Positions 8,185 to 16,681 of a stretch of 64,000 bases of DNA are shown here, one piece after another. Made by a program: the position numbers and the translations under genes. This DNA comes from Methanocorpusculum sp. GTDB lineage: Archaea; Halobacteriota; Methanomicrobia; Methanomicrobiales; Methanocorpusculaceae. The DNA is taken from positions 53,395 to 117,394 of the forward strand of contig JAFQBW010000017.1 in the NCBI GenBank assembly GCA_017399555.1. The letters run 5' to 3'. Below the pieces are notes generated by a model. The model did no database searches. It worked only from the letters and a program-made list of their open reading frames with translations, and had not been told where the DNA came from. The first letter of the stretch is position 1. The number at the start of each line of letters is the position of its first letter.

Positions 8185-9771
8185 GTGACCTTCAAAGTCC
8201 TTGTCTCTGACCCTCTCGCAGTTGAGGGAATCAATATCTTAAAAGAAGTCTGTGAAGTCGATGAGAAAGCCGACCTTTCCGAAGACGAACTCGTCAAAAT
8301 CATCGGAAACTACGACGCATTAATCGTCCGCTCCGGAACTCAGGTCACTGCACGCATTATCGAAGCAGCAGACAACATGAAATATATCGGCAGAGCAGGT
8401 GTCGGTGTTGACAACATCGATACCGAAGCCGCAACCAAGAAAGGTATCATCGTCTCCAACGCACCGGAAGGAAACACCCTTGCTGCAACCGAGCACACCA
8501 TCGGTATGATGATGGCTCTTGCCCGCAACATTCCGCAGGCATCCGCATCCTTAAAGAAGGGTGAGTGGAAGCGCTCCAAGTTCATGGGCAACGAAATGAA
8601 CGGCAAAGTCTTAGGTGTTGTCGGATTCGGCAGAATCGGACGCGAGGTCGCAAAGAGAGCACAGGCTCTTGAGATGACCGTCATCGCCTACGATCCGTTC
8701 ATCCCGGCAGAAGTCGGAGCAGCTATGGGCGTCGATATGATGTCTGTTGCAGAGCTGTTCACCAAAGCAGATGTCATCACCGTACACACTCCGCTTATTC
8801 CGTCCACCACGCACTTAATCAACAAGGAATCCATCGCCACCATGAAAGACGGCGTCCGCCTGATTAACTGTGCCCGCGGCGGTATCATTGATGAGGCAGC
8901 ACTCTACGAGGCAATCGTTGCCGGCAAAGTTGCAGGCGCAGCACTTGATGTCTTCGAGAACGAGCCGCCGACAGACTCTCCGCTGTTAACCCTCGACTCG
9001 GTTATCGTTACCCCGCACCTTGGTGCAAGCACCGTCGAAGCACAGAAGAACGTCGCAATCTCTGTCGCATACCAGTGCCTTGACGTTCTCCGCGGCGGTT
9101 CTGCAAAGAGCGCAGTCAACGCACCGCTTGTTGCACCAGACGCACGCGCAAAGGTTGACGCATACGCACAGCTTGCAGAGAAGATGGGTGCATTAGCAGG
9201 CCAGATTGCAGAAGCACCAATCACCGAAGCAGAGTTCGCATACTTAGGCGATGTCGCAGACCTGAAGCAGAACTTAAAGTACGTCACCCGCCTTGGTGTC
9301 AAGGGTATGCTCTCTATGGTTCTCCACGAGCCGGTCAACATCGTCAACGCAGAGTTTGTTGCAAAGGGCCGCGGCATGAACATTGTCGAGAAGACCTCTG
9401 ACGAAGCAGGAGACTACAAGTCCCTGGTTACCTTAACCATCAAGACCGAAGCAGGCGAGAAGACGGTGTCCGGAACTGTCACCAAGGAAGGCGGCGCACG
9501 CATCATCTCTATTGGAAAGTACAAGACCGACCTTGTCCCGGTTGGAAACGTTATCTTAGCAGACCACGTAAACAGACCAGGTATCATCGGTGTTGTCGGA
9601 ACGCTCCTTGGAAAGAACAATGTCAACATCTCCTCTATGCAGGTCGGCGGCGCAAACGTTGGAACCGACTCTCTGATGATTTTAGCTGTTGACTCGGTTG
9701 TCTCTCCTGAAGTCATGGCAGAAGTCGCATCCGCAGACGGCATCACCTCTGCAAAGTTCGTTCAGTTATAA
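8185..9771 (+). CDS. serA: D-3-phosphoglycerate dehydrogenase
   Basis: A 528-residue NAD-dependent dehydrogenase that commits 3-phosphoglycerate to serine synthesis. It begins with GTG (MTFKVLVSDPL), the only start fitting the conserved N-terminus. Motifs are GRAGVGVDNID, the Rossmann loop VVGFGRIGREVAKRA, the catalytic arginine region NCARGGIIDE, and the catalytic-His motif TPHLGAST. After ~residue 310 come the intervening domain and a C-terminal ACT domain (HVNRPGIIGVVGTLLGKNNVNIS), so this is the long form with feedback control by serine. A TATA-like CCTATATCT lies about 35 bases upstream. A run of eight T follows the stop. Confidence 0.95.
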   Translation: MTFKVLVSDPLAVEGINILKEVCEVDEKADLSEDELVKIIGNYDALIVRSGTQVTARIIEAADNMKYIGRAGVGVDNIDTEAATKKGIIVSNAPEGNTLAATEHTIGMMMALARNIPQASASLKKGEWKRSKFMGNEMNGKVLGVVGFGRIGREVAKRAQALEMTVIAYDPFIPAEVGAAMGVDMMSVAELFTKADVITVHTPLIPSTTHLINKESIATMKDGVRLINCARGGIIDEAALYEAIVAGKVAGAALDVFENEPPTDSPLLTLDSVIVTPHLGASTVEAQKNVAISVAYQCLDVLRGGSAKSAVNAPLVAPDARAKVDAYAQLAEKMGALAGQIAEAPITEAEFAYLGDVADLKQNLKYVTRLGVKGMLSMVLHEPVNIVNAEFVAKGRGMNIVEKTSDEAGDYKSLVTLTIKTEAGEKTVSGTVTKEGGARIISIGKYKTDLVPVGNVILADHVNRPGIIGVVGTLLGKNNVNISSMQVGGANVGTDSLMILAVDSVVSPEVMAEVASADGITSAKFVQL

Positions 9772-9785
9772 TTCTGAACGGATTC

Positions 9786-9793
9786 TTTTTTTT
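9786..9793 (+). terminator. Oligo-T terminator after serA
   Basis: Eight T in a row lie 15 bases after the serA stop. Archaeal RNA polymerase stops on such T-tracts without needing a hairpin. It also separates serA from the converging radB gene. Confidence 0.5.
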
Positions 9794-9846
9794 ATACATC
9801 CATTAAGCAACGGTATCGCATTGCTTAAAATAGTCTATGAAAATAG

Positions 9847-10518
9847 TTAGATGGAGGCAGTGCCCTCTGCCGTAATCACAAAGTCCCAGTGTTTTCCTTC
9901 CGGCTGGGAGCGGTGCTTGATAATTACTGCCCGGCGGAACTTTTCATGTTTTTCCACCATGATAATCGCCTTGGAGATGTGAGAGAGCGCTGTTCCGCCG
10001 AGGCCGTTTAAGCGGTGGCGGTCGATGTCCATAAAGACCTGATTGGTGATGACGGCAGGGATATCATAGCGTTTGGCAATCCCTAAGAGCACCATCATCT
10101 GCTGCGAAAGCATGGACAGCGCGTCTTTGGATTCAATCTGCTCGACACGGTAGAGTGCGGTTGCCGAGTCGACGATAATGAGTTTTGCCCGTCCGGACTT
10201 TACCAGCTTTTCCGCTTCGGAAATCATCAGTCCCTGTTCGGCGAAGGTGTCCGGCTCGAACACATAGAGGTTTGCGGCAAGACGCTCGGTGTCTTCTCCT
10301 GCTATCTGGCTGAAGCGTTCGATTGAGAAGCCTTCGGTATCAATATAGATGACGCCGTCTCCGTCCCGGAGCGTCCGGACTGCAGATGTCAGGCAGAAGG
10401 TGCTTTTCCCGGAGCCCGCCTCGCCGACGAACTGCGTAATCATCTTTGTTTCAAGGCCGCCGCCTAAAAGCGCATCAAGTCCGGGAGCACCGGTCTTTCG
10501 TTTTACCGGCAGTTCCAT
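9847..10518 (-). CDS. radB: DNA repair and recombination protein RadB
   Basis: A 223-residue RecA-family ATPase, the short archaeal RadA paralog without the N-terminal DNA-binding domain. Walker A is GEAGSGKST near residue 32 and Walker B is LIIVDSATALYR. The GGGLETKMITQFVGE lead-in and LGGTALSHISKAIIM are typical of RadB. It assists RadA and Hjc in recombination. The start overlaps the end of larC by 16 bases, making radB the last gene of the thpR-cca-larE-thiI-larC-radB operon. Confidence 0.9.
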   Translation of the reverse strand: MELPVKRKTGAPGLDALLGGGLETKMITQFVGEAGSGKSTFCLTSAVRTLRDGDGVIYIDTEGFSIERFSQIAGEDTERLAANLYVFEPDTFAEQGLMISEAEKLVKSGRAKLIIVDSATALYRVEQIESKDALSMLSQQMMVLLGIAKRYDIPAVITNQVFMDIDRHRLNGLGGTALSHISKAIIMVEKHEKFRRAVIIKHRSQPEGKHWDFVITAEGTASI

Positions 10519-11666
10519 GCTTCCTCCTCAAAGATGCGTTTGACATCGCGGACAGAGACTCCTGCCTCCTCAGCGATTTTCCGGCAGTCCTCAAACTCGG
10601 CTTTGCGCGAGTAGATTTCCCCGTCGATTAATGCGTGCTTTACGGATGCAGTGTAAACGCGGCCGTTGATGACAGCGGTCACGGTCTCGGACCTGCGGTC
10701 TGCAACGAAGCGCTTTGTCATCGGCTGACAGCGCACCCCAAGGCTTCCTGTCTCGCGGGCTAAGAGTTTTGCAAGCCTTGCTGAGTCTTCCGGCATGCAG
10801 ACCACACGGATAAGATGTCCTGCCCGTCCCTTCTTCATAATCAGCGGGATAATAGAGGCGTCCCGTGCTCCGGCGTCCATGAGGCGGGAGAGGGTTTCGG
10901 CGAGGATTTCTCCGGAGATGTCGTCAACATTGGTCTCCAGAACATCAATCGTATGCTCATCCGCTCCTGACTCCATGCGGTAGACGGAGAGAATATTCGG
11001 GTGGTCCTGCGGATTGCGCGAGCCGGCACCGCGTCCAAGAGCGATGAGTTTTCCCGCACCCTCAGGGGCAGGATAGGCTGCGGCAAACTCGGAGAGAAGT
11101 GCCGCGCCGGTTGGTGTGCAGAGCTCCCCTTCAAATCCGCCGATGAGAACCTCGAGACCGGAGTCTTTGAGAATCTCTGCGGTTGCAGGAGCCGGAACGG
11201 GCATTACCCCATGCGAGCAGGTAAGCGTTCCAAATCCTACAGAGAGCGGCAGGACTTTGACCGCTTCCGGCTGCAGGGAAAGCAGTGCCGTACAAGAGCC
11301 GAGAACGTCAGCTATGGCGTCGTCTGCGCCGACTTCATGGAAGTGGACGTGGTGGCTCTGATGCACGGTCTCTTCGGCTTTCTGGATTCTGTTGAATACC
11401 CGTTTTGCAAGCGCTTTTGCTTCTGCTGATGCGTCTGCCGCATCGATTATCTGTATGATATCTTCCAGTGTCCGGTGTGTTTTGCCGGTGTTGGTTTTCA
11501 GGGAAAGAGCCGGGATTCCGAGACGCTCGGTTTCTTCAATAGTGAGGTTCGATACCGCAGATACTGCACGGGAAACGGCACTGCGGTCTGCACCAAGAGC
11601 TAACAGGGCGGAGAGAATCATATCTCCGGCGGCACCAAAACGCGGGTCAAATACCAGATACTGCAT
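10503..11666 (-). CDS. larC: LarC-type nickel-pincer cofactor cyclometallase (DUF111)
   Basis: A 387-residue protein of the family that inserts nickel into the pincer nucleotide of lactate racemase and related LarA enzymes, in a CTP-dependent reaction. It starts YLVFDPRFGAAGDMILSALLALG, a hallmark N-terminus, and has HSHHVHFHEVGADDAIADVLG-type His/Asp-rich sequence and DVLETNVDDISGEILA. Unlike Lactobacillus, where larC is made by frameshifting, the reading frame here is continuous. Located between thiI and radB; larE is two genes upstream. No larB or larA is present in the window. Confidence 0.85.
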   Translation of the reverse strand: MQYLVFDPRFGAAGDMILSALLALGADRSAVSRAVSAVSNLTIEETERLGIPALSLKTNTGKTHRTLEDIIQIIDAADASAEAKALAKRVFNRIQKAEETVHQSHHVHFHEVGADDAIADVLGSCTALLSLQPEAVKVLPLSVGFGTLTCSHGVMPVPAPATAEILKDSGLEVLIGGFEGELCTPTGAALLSEFAAAYPAPEGAGKLIALGRGAGSRNPQDHPNILSVYRMESGADEHTIDVLETNVDDISGEILAETLSRLMDAGARDASIIPLIMKKGRAGHLIRVVCMPEDSARLAKLLARETGSLGVRCQPMTKRFVADRRSETVTAVINGRVYTASVKHALIDGEIYSRKAEFEDCRKIAEEAGVSVRDVKRIFEEEAWNCR

Positions 11667-11708
11667 TCTAGGTTATATGTGGGTTTTTGCGGGGGATAAT
11701 TCTGTGGT

Positions 11709-12914
11709 TTAATCCGCCACTAACTCGCGGCGTTCCTTCTGATAAATCTCCCCATCCTTGGCAATCCAGAGTTCCGCGGATGCAACCGCTTCGTCGAGAA
11801 GCGCCTCCAAATCCATCCGTCCTTCTTCCGAACAAATTTTCTCGGAATCAGACCGGGTTGCCGGCTTTTTCGGGACTGCATGACAGGTCGTATCTCCTGG
11901 GGACTCGTGGTAGGTTCCAATCTTTCTCGCGATTCCCACAATCTCTTCCTTGTCATAGGTCAGAAGCGGGCGAAGGATTGGTGTCTCCACGGAAGCTGTA
12001 ATCACCTTCATGTTCTGCAGAGTCTGGGATGCCACCTGTCCTAGGTTTTCGCCGGAGACAATTCCTTCAAGACGGTTGTTTGCCGCGATTTTGTCTGCGA
12101 CCCGCATCATAAAGCGCTTGCAGAAAAGGCACGTGTAGTGCGTATCGCAGGAGGCATAGACCGCATCCAGGAACTTTTCCACCGGAACAACCCAGAGCGG
12201 AAACGCTCTTCCGGGAGACCAGGTGGAAAGAATCCGGGCATTGTCCAGTGCTAAGCCGCGGGTAGCAGGTCCTGCCCAGCGTCCGGCATCCGCAAACACG
12301 CCGGAGAGAACAACGCCCCTTCTCATCATAAGCCAGGCGGCAACCGGAGAATCGATGCCCGCAGAAAGCAGAACCGCAGAACGTCCCGCAGTTCCAAGCG
12401 GCAGTCCACCCTGCGCCGGAATACGGTCATCATAAACGATGCCGCCGTACTCGCGTGCTTCCACGAAAATCTCATACTCCGGATTATCCAGGTCAACCAC
12501 AAATCCCGGAATCTCGTTCCAGACAGCATCCGCAACGGCTGCTGCAAGCTGCTGGCTGGTAAATCCTTTGACAAACTGCCGCTTGGCACGGACGGCAAAG
12601 CGCATGCCGGGTTTCAGCTTCTCCTTTGCGAGAGAGACCGCGGCTTTGCCAATCTCTTCCGGCGTGTTGCCGCAGGTGGTACAGATGGACACATCAACAA
12701 TGCCGAAAACGCGGGAGACGGCCGCGGCAATCTGTCCCGCATCGCCGTGGATTAACACGCGGCCGCGGAACTCCTCAATCTCATAGGAAAGCCCTGCCAC
12801 ATCAAGTGCCGCGCGGACATTTCTGAGAAGCGTCTTCATAAACTGCTTCTTCACCGGCTCGGACTTCAGCCAGAGTTCACCGATTCTCAGCATTACTGTT
12901 CGTTTTTCCATCAT
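11709..12914 (-). CDS. thiI: tRNA 4-thiouridine synthase ThiI
   Basis: A 401-residue enzyme that thiolates U8 of tRNA. It has an N-terminal ferredoxin-like and THUMP region (RIGELWLKSEPVKKQFM, then FAVRAKRQFVKGFTSQQLA) and a PP-loop adenylation domain with SAGIDSPVAAW. There is no rhodanese domain, as is usual in archaea. A CLFC motif (Cys262 and Cys265) corresponds to the CXXC reported to be needed for thiolation in Methanococcus maripaludis ThiI. The ATGA overlap with larE (12911-12914) couples their translation. Confidence 0.9.
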   Translation of the reverse strand: MMEKRTVMLRIGELWLKSEPVKKQFMKTLLRNVRAALDVAGLSYEIEEFRGRVLIHGDAGQIAAAVSRVFGIVDVSICTTCGNTPEEIGKAAVSLAKEKLKPGMRFAVRAKRQFVKGFTSQQLAAAVADAVWNEIPGFVVDLDNPEYEIFVEAREYGGIVYDDRIPAQGGLPLGTAGRSAVLLSAGIDSPVAAWLMMRRGVVLSGVFADAGRWAGPATRGLALDNARILSTWSPGRAFPLWVVPVEKFLDAVYASCDTHYTCLFCKRFMMRVADKIAANNRLEGIVSGENLGQVASQTLQNMKVITASVETPILRPLLTYDKEEIVGIARKIGTYHESPGDTTCHAVPKKPATRSDSEKICSEEGRMDLEALLDEAVASAELWIAKDGEIYQKERRELVAD

Positions 12915-13639
12915 GCACCTGCCGTATAGTCCCGGTACGAGACCTCTTCTATTCCTAATTGTTTGAGTTTCTGTTCGTATATCTTTGCTGTTTCCCGGAC
13001 TGCGGGAAGAGTTTCAACGACGGCACGCGTTCCGTCAAAGCGAACGCGAAGAATGCCTGACACCCCGCCGTCCCGCAGAATCGTCTCTGCGGCATCCACG
13101 GTCGAAAGAAGCTCGGCAGTAAGCGCTGTTCCCTGCGGAATCCGGGTTGCAAGGCACGCCGACGGCGGAACCGCTTCGATTTCAAGCTCTTTGGCCCACC
13201 GGAGGATATCGGCTTTGCCTGCTCCGGCGCGGGCAAAGGGGCTGATGATTCCAAGCTCCTGCAAAGCACGAACGCCCGGACGGTTGCCGGCCGCAAGGTC
13301 ATCCGCATGAGTTCCGTCAAAGACCGCTTCCAGAGAAAGACGCTCTGCTAAGGAGAGCATCTCCTGCATGATAATTCTCTTGCAGAGATAACAGCGCTCC
13401 GGCGGGTTCTGCCGGATGTCCGCATCTGCAAGAATGCTGATGCGGATAGGATGCCAGGGAACGGCAAAGCGTTTTGCAAGCGCTTCTGCCGCCGTAACCT
13501 CCCGGGCAGGCGTAAACTCGGAGATAACCGTTGCCGCATGCAGGGTAATCCCTGCCGCTTTTGCCTTCGCCAGAAGGACTGCACTATCAACCCCGCCGGA
13601 AAGCGCAATCAGCGCCGAGCGTTCGGGAAAGTTATTCAT
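12911..13639 (-). CDS. larE: LarE-type sulfur transferase for nickel-pincer cofactor, three-cysteine form
   Basis: A 242-residue PP-loop ATPase. Motifs are ALSGGVDSAVL (ATP pyrophosphatase loop), RCYLCK (Cys83, Cys86), FDGTHADD, and SACLATRIP (Cys162). In the Lactobacillus enzyme a single cysteine is sacrificed as the sulfur donor. Enzymes with this three-cysteine set are known to bind a [4Fe-4S] cluster and can turn over; this protein has all three cysteines. It overlaps cca by eight bases at its start and thiI by four at its end. Alternative: a general sulfur transferase for another cofactor. Confidence 0.85.
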   Translation of the reverse strand: MNNFPERSALIALSGGVDSAVLLAKAKAAGITLHAATVISEFTPAREVTAAEALAKRFAVPWHPIRISILADADIRQNPPERCYLCKRIIMQEMLSLAERLSLEAVFDGTHADDLAAGNRPGVRALQELGIISPFARAGAGKADILRWAKELEIEAVPPSACLATRIPQGTALTAELLSTVDAAETILRDGGVSGILRVRFDGTRAVVETLPAVRETAKIYEQKLKQLGIEEVSYRDYTAGA

Positions 13640-15026
13640 CGCAGAGCTGCCTCATCTTGCGCACGGCATGCGAAGAGCGGGCAAAGTAGGCGGAAAGCGA
13701 AAAGGCGAACTCCTCGGACCAGATGTCCTCGCCGACAAGGACGTCGTATCCTTCCTCCATTGAAAGGCGGACGTGTTTGCCCAGTGCCCCGGAGAAAATC
13801 TTCTTCCGGTCCTCTAAGAGGGAGACTGCAGTGATGTACTTTCGCGGAACTTCCGTGTAGTACCGGTCCTCGGAAATCCAGGGACCGGCAAACTCCTCCT
13901 GATGCAGGTACTTGGCAACGAACTTGTCCGCGTTTGGATGATTCCAGACCGGCGGGCCTTCACGGACGATGATGTTCGGGAGTTCTGCAACCAGCAGTTC
14001 AAAGATGAGAATCGAGTGTTCCGGCCCCATGAAAACCTCTGCACGGTGTACCTGGAACTCCTCTTTAATCAGCATGGCGCGGATGGTCTCCATGGTTTTT
14101 CGAAGCTGAGGAACAACCGTATCTGCAACATACTCCGGCGTCTTGAAGGAGAGTGCGAAGAGTGCGGTTTTTCTCCGTTCCAAAACCGCGGAGAACTCGG
14201 ATTTCGAGATGGAGGTCGGCGCATCCGGAATGAAGTAACAGCTTCCCGGCTTTTCGCAGTAGTCACGGGCAAGCTCGATGAACTCCGAAAACCGCGTCGG
14301 CGTCAGCGCGGCTGCGACATTGCGGCTTTTGTCCGTCGGATCGATGACGATTAACGGCTCGGTGAAGAGGGCACGAACCGATTTGCGGTCCGGATAGTAT
14401 CCTTCGATATCAATCACCTCTCCGTAGCGGAATTTGGATGCCGCCTCCATGAACTGCGTAAATCCGCCGTAATGGAGGATAAGCAGTTCGCAGAGATAGC
14501 CGGAAAATCCTCCGGTCATGTGGTCCGAGCCGTACACGCCGCCTCCTTTGCAGAACTGCTTTAAGAGAAGGACGTCTTCGCGTAAGGGTGCAATTTTATC
14601 GATGAGGTATCGGGTGTGGAATGGGGTTCGGTCAACGGCACACTTCATCTCTGCGGTGGAGGATACATAGTAACAGGGGACGAGGTCAACGTCATATCCT
14701 TCGATTACAGCATTTAAGTACGGGTGCTCCGCATATTTTTCCTCAGAGGTTCCGCCAAACTTTTCCACAACAGCGTATGCGGCGGCAAGTCCTTTCTCCT
14801 GCAGTTCCTCGCGGGAAAGTTCCGGGGAGAAGAGCATGAAGATATCAATGTCCTTGTCTCCTTTTACCCAGGTTCCGCGGGCAACGGACCCTGTCATCAT
14901 CGCGGGAACGCCGGCAACCTCAAAGACGGCGTCGATGAGTTTCTTTCCCATCTGATGCGACTCTTCCCGTTCGGTATCGTTTGGAAGAATGCGGGAGAGG
15001 ACAGCGGATTCGTATTCGTTTCTCAT
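13632..15026 (-). CDS. cca: CCA-adding enzyme (archaeal class I tRNA nucleotidyltransferase)
   Basis: A 464-residue enzyme that builds or repairs the 3' CCA of tRNA. The nucleotidyltransferase motif is GSVARGTWVKGDKDIDIF, and the downstream third carboxylate is in GYDVDLVPCYYV, the class I archaeal signature. Length matches archaeal CCA enzymes. At least the two tRNA-Asp genes in this window lack an encoded CCA, so the enzyme is needed for maturation. The start overlaps the end of thpR by ATGA (15023-15026). Confidence 0.95.
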   Translation of the reverse strand: MRNEYESAVLSRILPNDTEREESHQMGKKLIDAVFEVAGVPAMMTGSVARGTWVKGDKDIDIFMLFSPELSREELQEKGLAAAYAVVEKFGGTSEEKYAEHPYLNAVIEGYDVDLVPCYYVSSTAEMKCAVDRTPFHTRYLIDKIAPLREDVLLLKQFCKGGGVYGSDHMTGGFSGYLCELLILHYGGFTQFMEAASKFRYGEVIDIEGYYPDRKSVRALFTEPLIVIDPTDKSRNVAAALTPTRFSEFIELARDYCEKPGSCYFIPDAPTSISKSEFSAVLERRKTALFALSFKTPEYVADTVVPQLRKTMETIRAMLIKEEFQVHRAEVFMGPEHSILIFELLVAELPNIIVREGPPVWNHPNADKFVAKYLHQEEFAGPWISEDRYYTEVPRKYITAVSLLEDRKKIFSGALGKHVRLSMEEGYDVLVGEDIWSEEFAFSLSAYFARSSHAVRKMRQLCDE

Positions 15027-15556
15027 AAATTCACCCGATATAGTGTACTATATATTGGACCGGACGGCGTTAAGACACTTTTCTTTAAGAGAACAGCGGA
15101 GATTTCGCATGTACCGAAGTCACGCTCTTTGATTGCGGCAATTTTCGGCTGCAGGGCGGGAGAGTATTCTTTGACGCGGGCGATTGTGATGTGCGGGGAA
15201 TACGGTTTGTCCTCACGAGGGAATCCCAGCTTTGCAAGGCGCAGTTCAACATCTGCGGCAAGTGATGCGGTTGCCCCTCCGTCATGGACTTCCGCTTTGA
15301 TAACCCGCGGCGGTCTCCCGAAGGTACTGATGCCTGATACATTCAGCTGGTATGCGGAGGCAGAAAGTGCATCCAGAGCACCAGTGATTTTTGGAATCTG
15401 CGACTCGGAAACCTCGCCTAGGAATTTCAGCGTAATGTGCATGAGATTCGGCGAGACAAAAGAGAGTCTGCCTGCCCCGCGGAGTTCCTGTCCTGCCGCA
15501 GAGACTGCGTTTCTGATTTCTGCAGACGGTTCTACAGCGATAAAAGCCCTGACCAT
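15023..15556 (-). CDS. thpR: RNA 2',3'-cyclic phosphodiesterase (LigT/ThpR)
   Basis: A 177-residue member of the 2H phosphoesterase family. Both catalytic H-x-T/S-x motifs are present: MHITLKFLG and SPHITIARVK. The enzyme opens 2',3'-cyclic phosphates, fitting a position ahead of cca in an RNA-processing operon. The start at 15556 is preceded by TTACAGACCAAATAG, nearly the same sequence as upstream of the unknown gene at 2006, and CTATAG may serve as the TATA element. It is the first gene of the operon running to radB. Confidence 0.9.
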   Translation of the reverse strand: MVRAFIAVEPSAEIRNAVSAAGQELRGAGRLSFVSPNLMHITLKFLGEVSESQIPKITGALDALSASAYQLNVSGISTFGRPPRVIKAEVHDGGATASLAADVELRLAKLGFPREDKPYSPHITIARVKEYSPALQPKIAAIKERDFGTCEISAVLLKKSVLTPSGPIYSTLYRVNL

Positions 15557-15577
15557 TATTTAACTATTTGGTCTGTA
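15557..15577 (-). promoter_or_regulatory. Shared upstream motif CAGACCAAATAG before thpR
   Basis: On the minus strand the bases just before the thpR start read GTTACAGACCAAATAGTTA. The same motif, GTTGCAGACCAAATAGATA, lies at the same distance before the ATG at 2006. Whether it is a promoter part, an operator or a translation element cannot be told from two copies. Confidence 0.35.
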
Positions 15578-15612
15578 ACTATAGGGAAGTTTCGGAAAAG
15601 AGAATCACAAAC

Positions 15613-15634
15613 AAAAAGGGGAAGTCCCCTTTTT
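15613..15634 (-). terminator. Hairpin terminator of the mtr operon
   Basis: A perfect nine-base-pair inverted repeat, AAAAAGGGG and CCCCTTTTT with a four-base loop, lies 12 bases after the mtrH stop. Read on the minus strand the stem ends in TTTTT followed by GTTTGTG, a bacterial-like intrinsic terminator layout. It separates mtr from thpR. Confidence 0.75.
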
Positions 15635-15645
15635 GGGGAACAAAC

Positions 15646-16668
15646 TTAGACGAGTTTGTTGATTGGACCGTCGGAAACTGCCGGAGTTCCGCCGAAGTCC
15701 TGGAATGCTTCTGCCATAACGATATCACAGAATGCTGCTGCAGTTGCTGCACCTTCCATGTTCTCGATTGGACCGTACATGATTAAATCTGCACCAAGGG
15801 TCATTGCCATGATGTTACATCCGACATCTGCGGAGGACCATGCGGTCTGGCGGATACCCTCCATTCCTCCGAAGTGGTGGTGTGCCATCTGTTCGAAGAG
15901 AAGGTCCTTACCCTTGTATCCATCTGCTAAGACGTTCTTTCTCCAGCGCTTGAGCCAGGTCCAGGAAACAGTCATGTTGTGGTATGCACCACCGGTCGGG
16001 AGACCGTGAATTGCTTTGCATGCGAGAATTTCGCGCATGGATCCTGCTGCTCCAAGTCCGAGCGGAGTTGCTGCAGAGTCGAGAATCGGGCGGGTGATAC
16101 CGCACTCTTCTGCGATCTGAAGCATACCCTTCTCCTGACCTGCAACGCCACCCTCGACGAGAACCTTTTCACGTCCTGCGACGGTTGGGTCTCCTGGGTT
16201 GAATGCGAGAACGATTGCAGAGTTAACATCGGACTCTTTGAGTGCCTGGATGTTCTCCGGAAGGATGGATCCGTTGATGGAGTTGTAGATAGCGCGGTCT
16301 GCGAGACCAACCTCAGTGACGTACTTGGTTGCGTGAACCAGTGCTTCCGGTGCGGAAGAGTCCATGAGGAATGCAGTCTTGCTGTCGATGCTGTCGAACC
16401 AGTTGAAGTAGGACTCGAAAGCTTCTCCGTGCTCTGCAAGGATCTGGAGGAAGAATTTGTTACCGGTAATGTCGGTTAACTCTTCACAGCGGTTCCAGAG
16501 TGCTTCTGCTTTTGCTTTGTCAATCTCACCAGTGTGATCGTTTAAGACGATCTCGTGTTTGTTGTAGAAGATCGACGGGGACATGACACGCGGGTATTCT
16601 CCCGGCTGTCCTCCGATCTTAGTTCCGTTAAAGTCAAAGACCTGCTGTTCTTTTTCAAACTTGAACAT
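15646..16668 (-). CDS. mtrH: Tetrahydromethanopterin S-methyltransferase subunit H
   Basis: A 340-residue cytosolic TIM-barrel methyltransferase subunit that transfers the methyl group from methyl-tetrahydromethanopterin to the cob(I)amide on MtrA. It starts MFKFEKEQQVFDFNGTKIGGQ, a typical MtrH N-terminus, and contains GGQPGEYPRV, DSSAPEALVHAT and the C-terminal FQDFGGTPAVSDGPINKLV. It is the last gene of the operon, 13 bases after the MtrA-MtrG fusion gene and just before the hairpin terminator. Confidence 0.97.
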   Translation of the reverse strand: MFKFEKEQQVFDFNGTKIGGQPGEYPRVMSPSIFYNKHEIVLNDHTGEIDKAKAEALWNRCEELTDITGNKFFLQILAEHGEAFESYFNWFDSIDSKTAFLMDSSAPEALVHATKYVTEVGLADRAIYNSINGSILPENIQALKESDVNSAIVLAFNPGDPTVAGREKVLVEGGVAGQEKGMLQIAEECGITRPILDSAATPLGLGAAGSMREILACKAIHGLPTGGAYHNMTVSWTWLKRWRKNVLADGYKGKDLLFEQMAHHHFGGMEGIRQTAWSSADVGCNIMAMTLGADLIMYGPIENMEGAATAAAFCDIVMAEAFQDFGGTPAVSDGPINKLV

Positions 16669-16681
16669 GTTGGCACCTCAA

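Noticed and set aside
10503..11666. Programmed frameshift in larC as known in lactobacilli
   Set aside because: The gene is one continuous frame of normal full length here.
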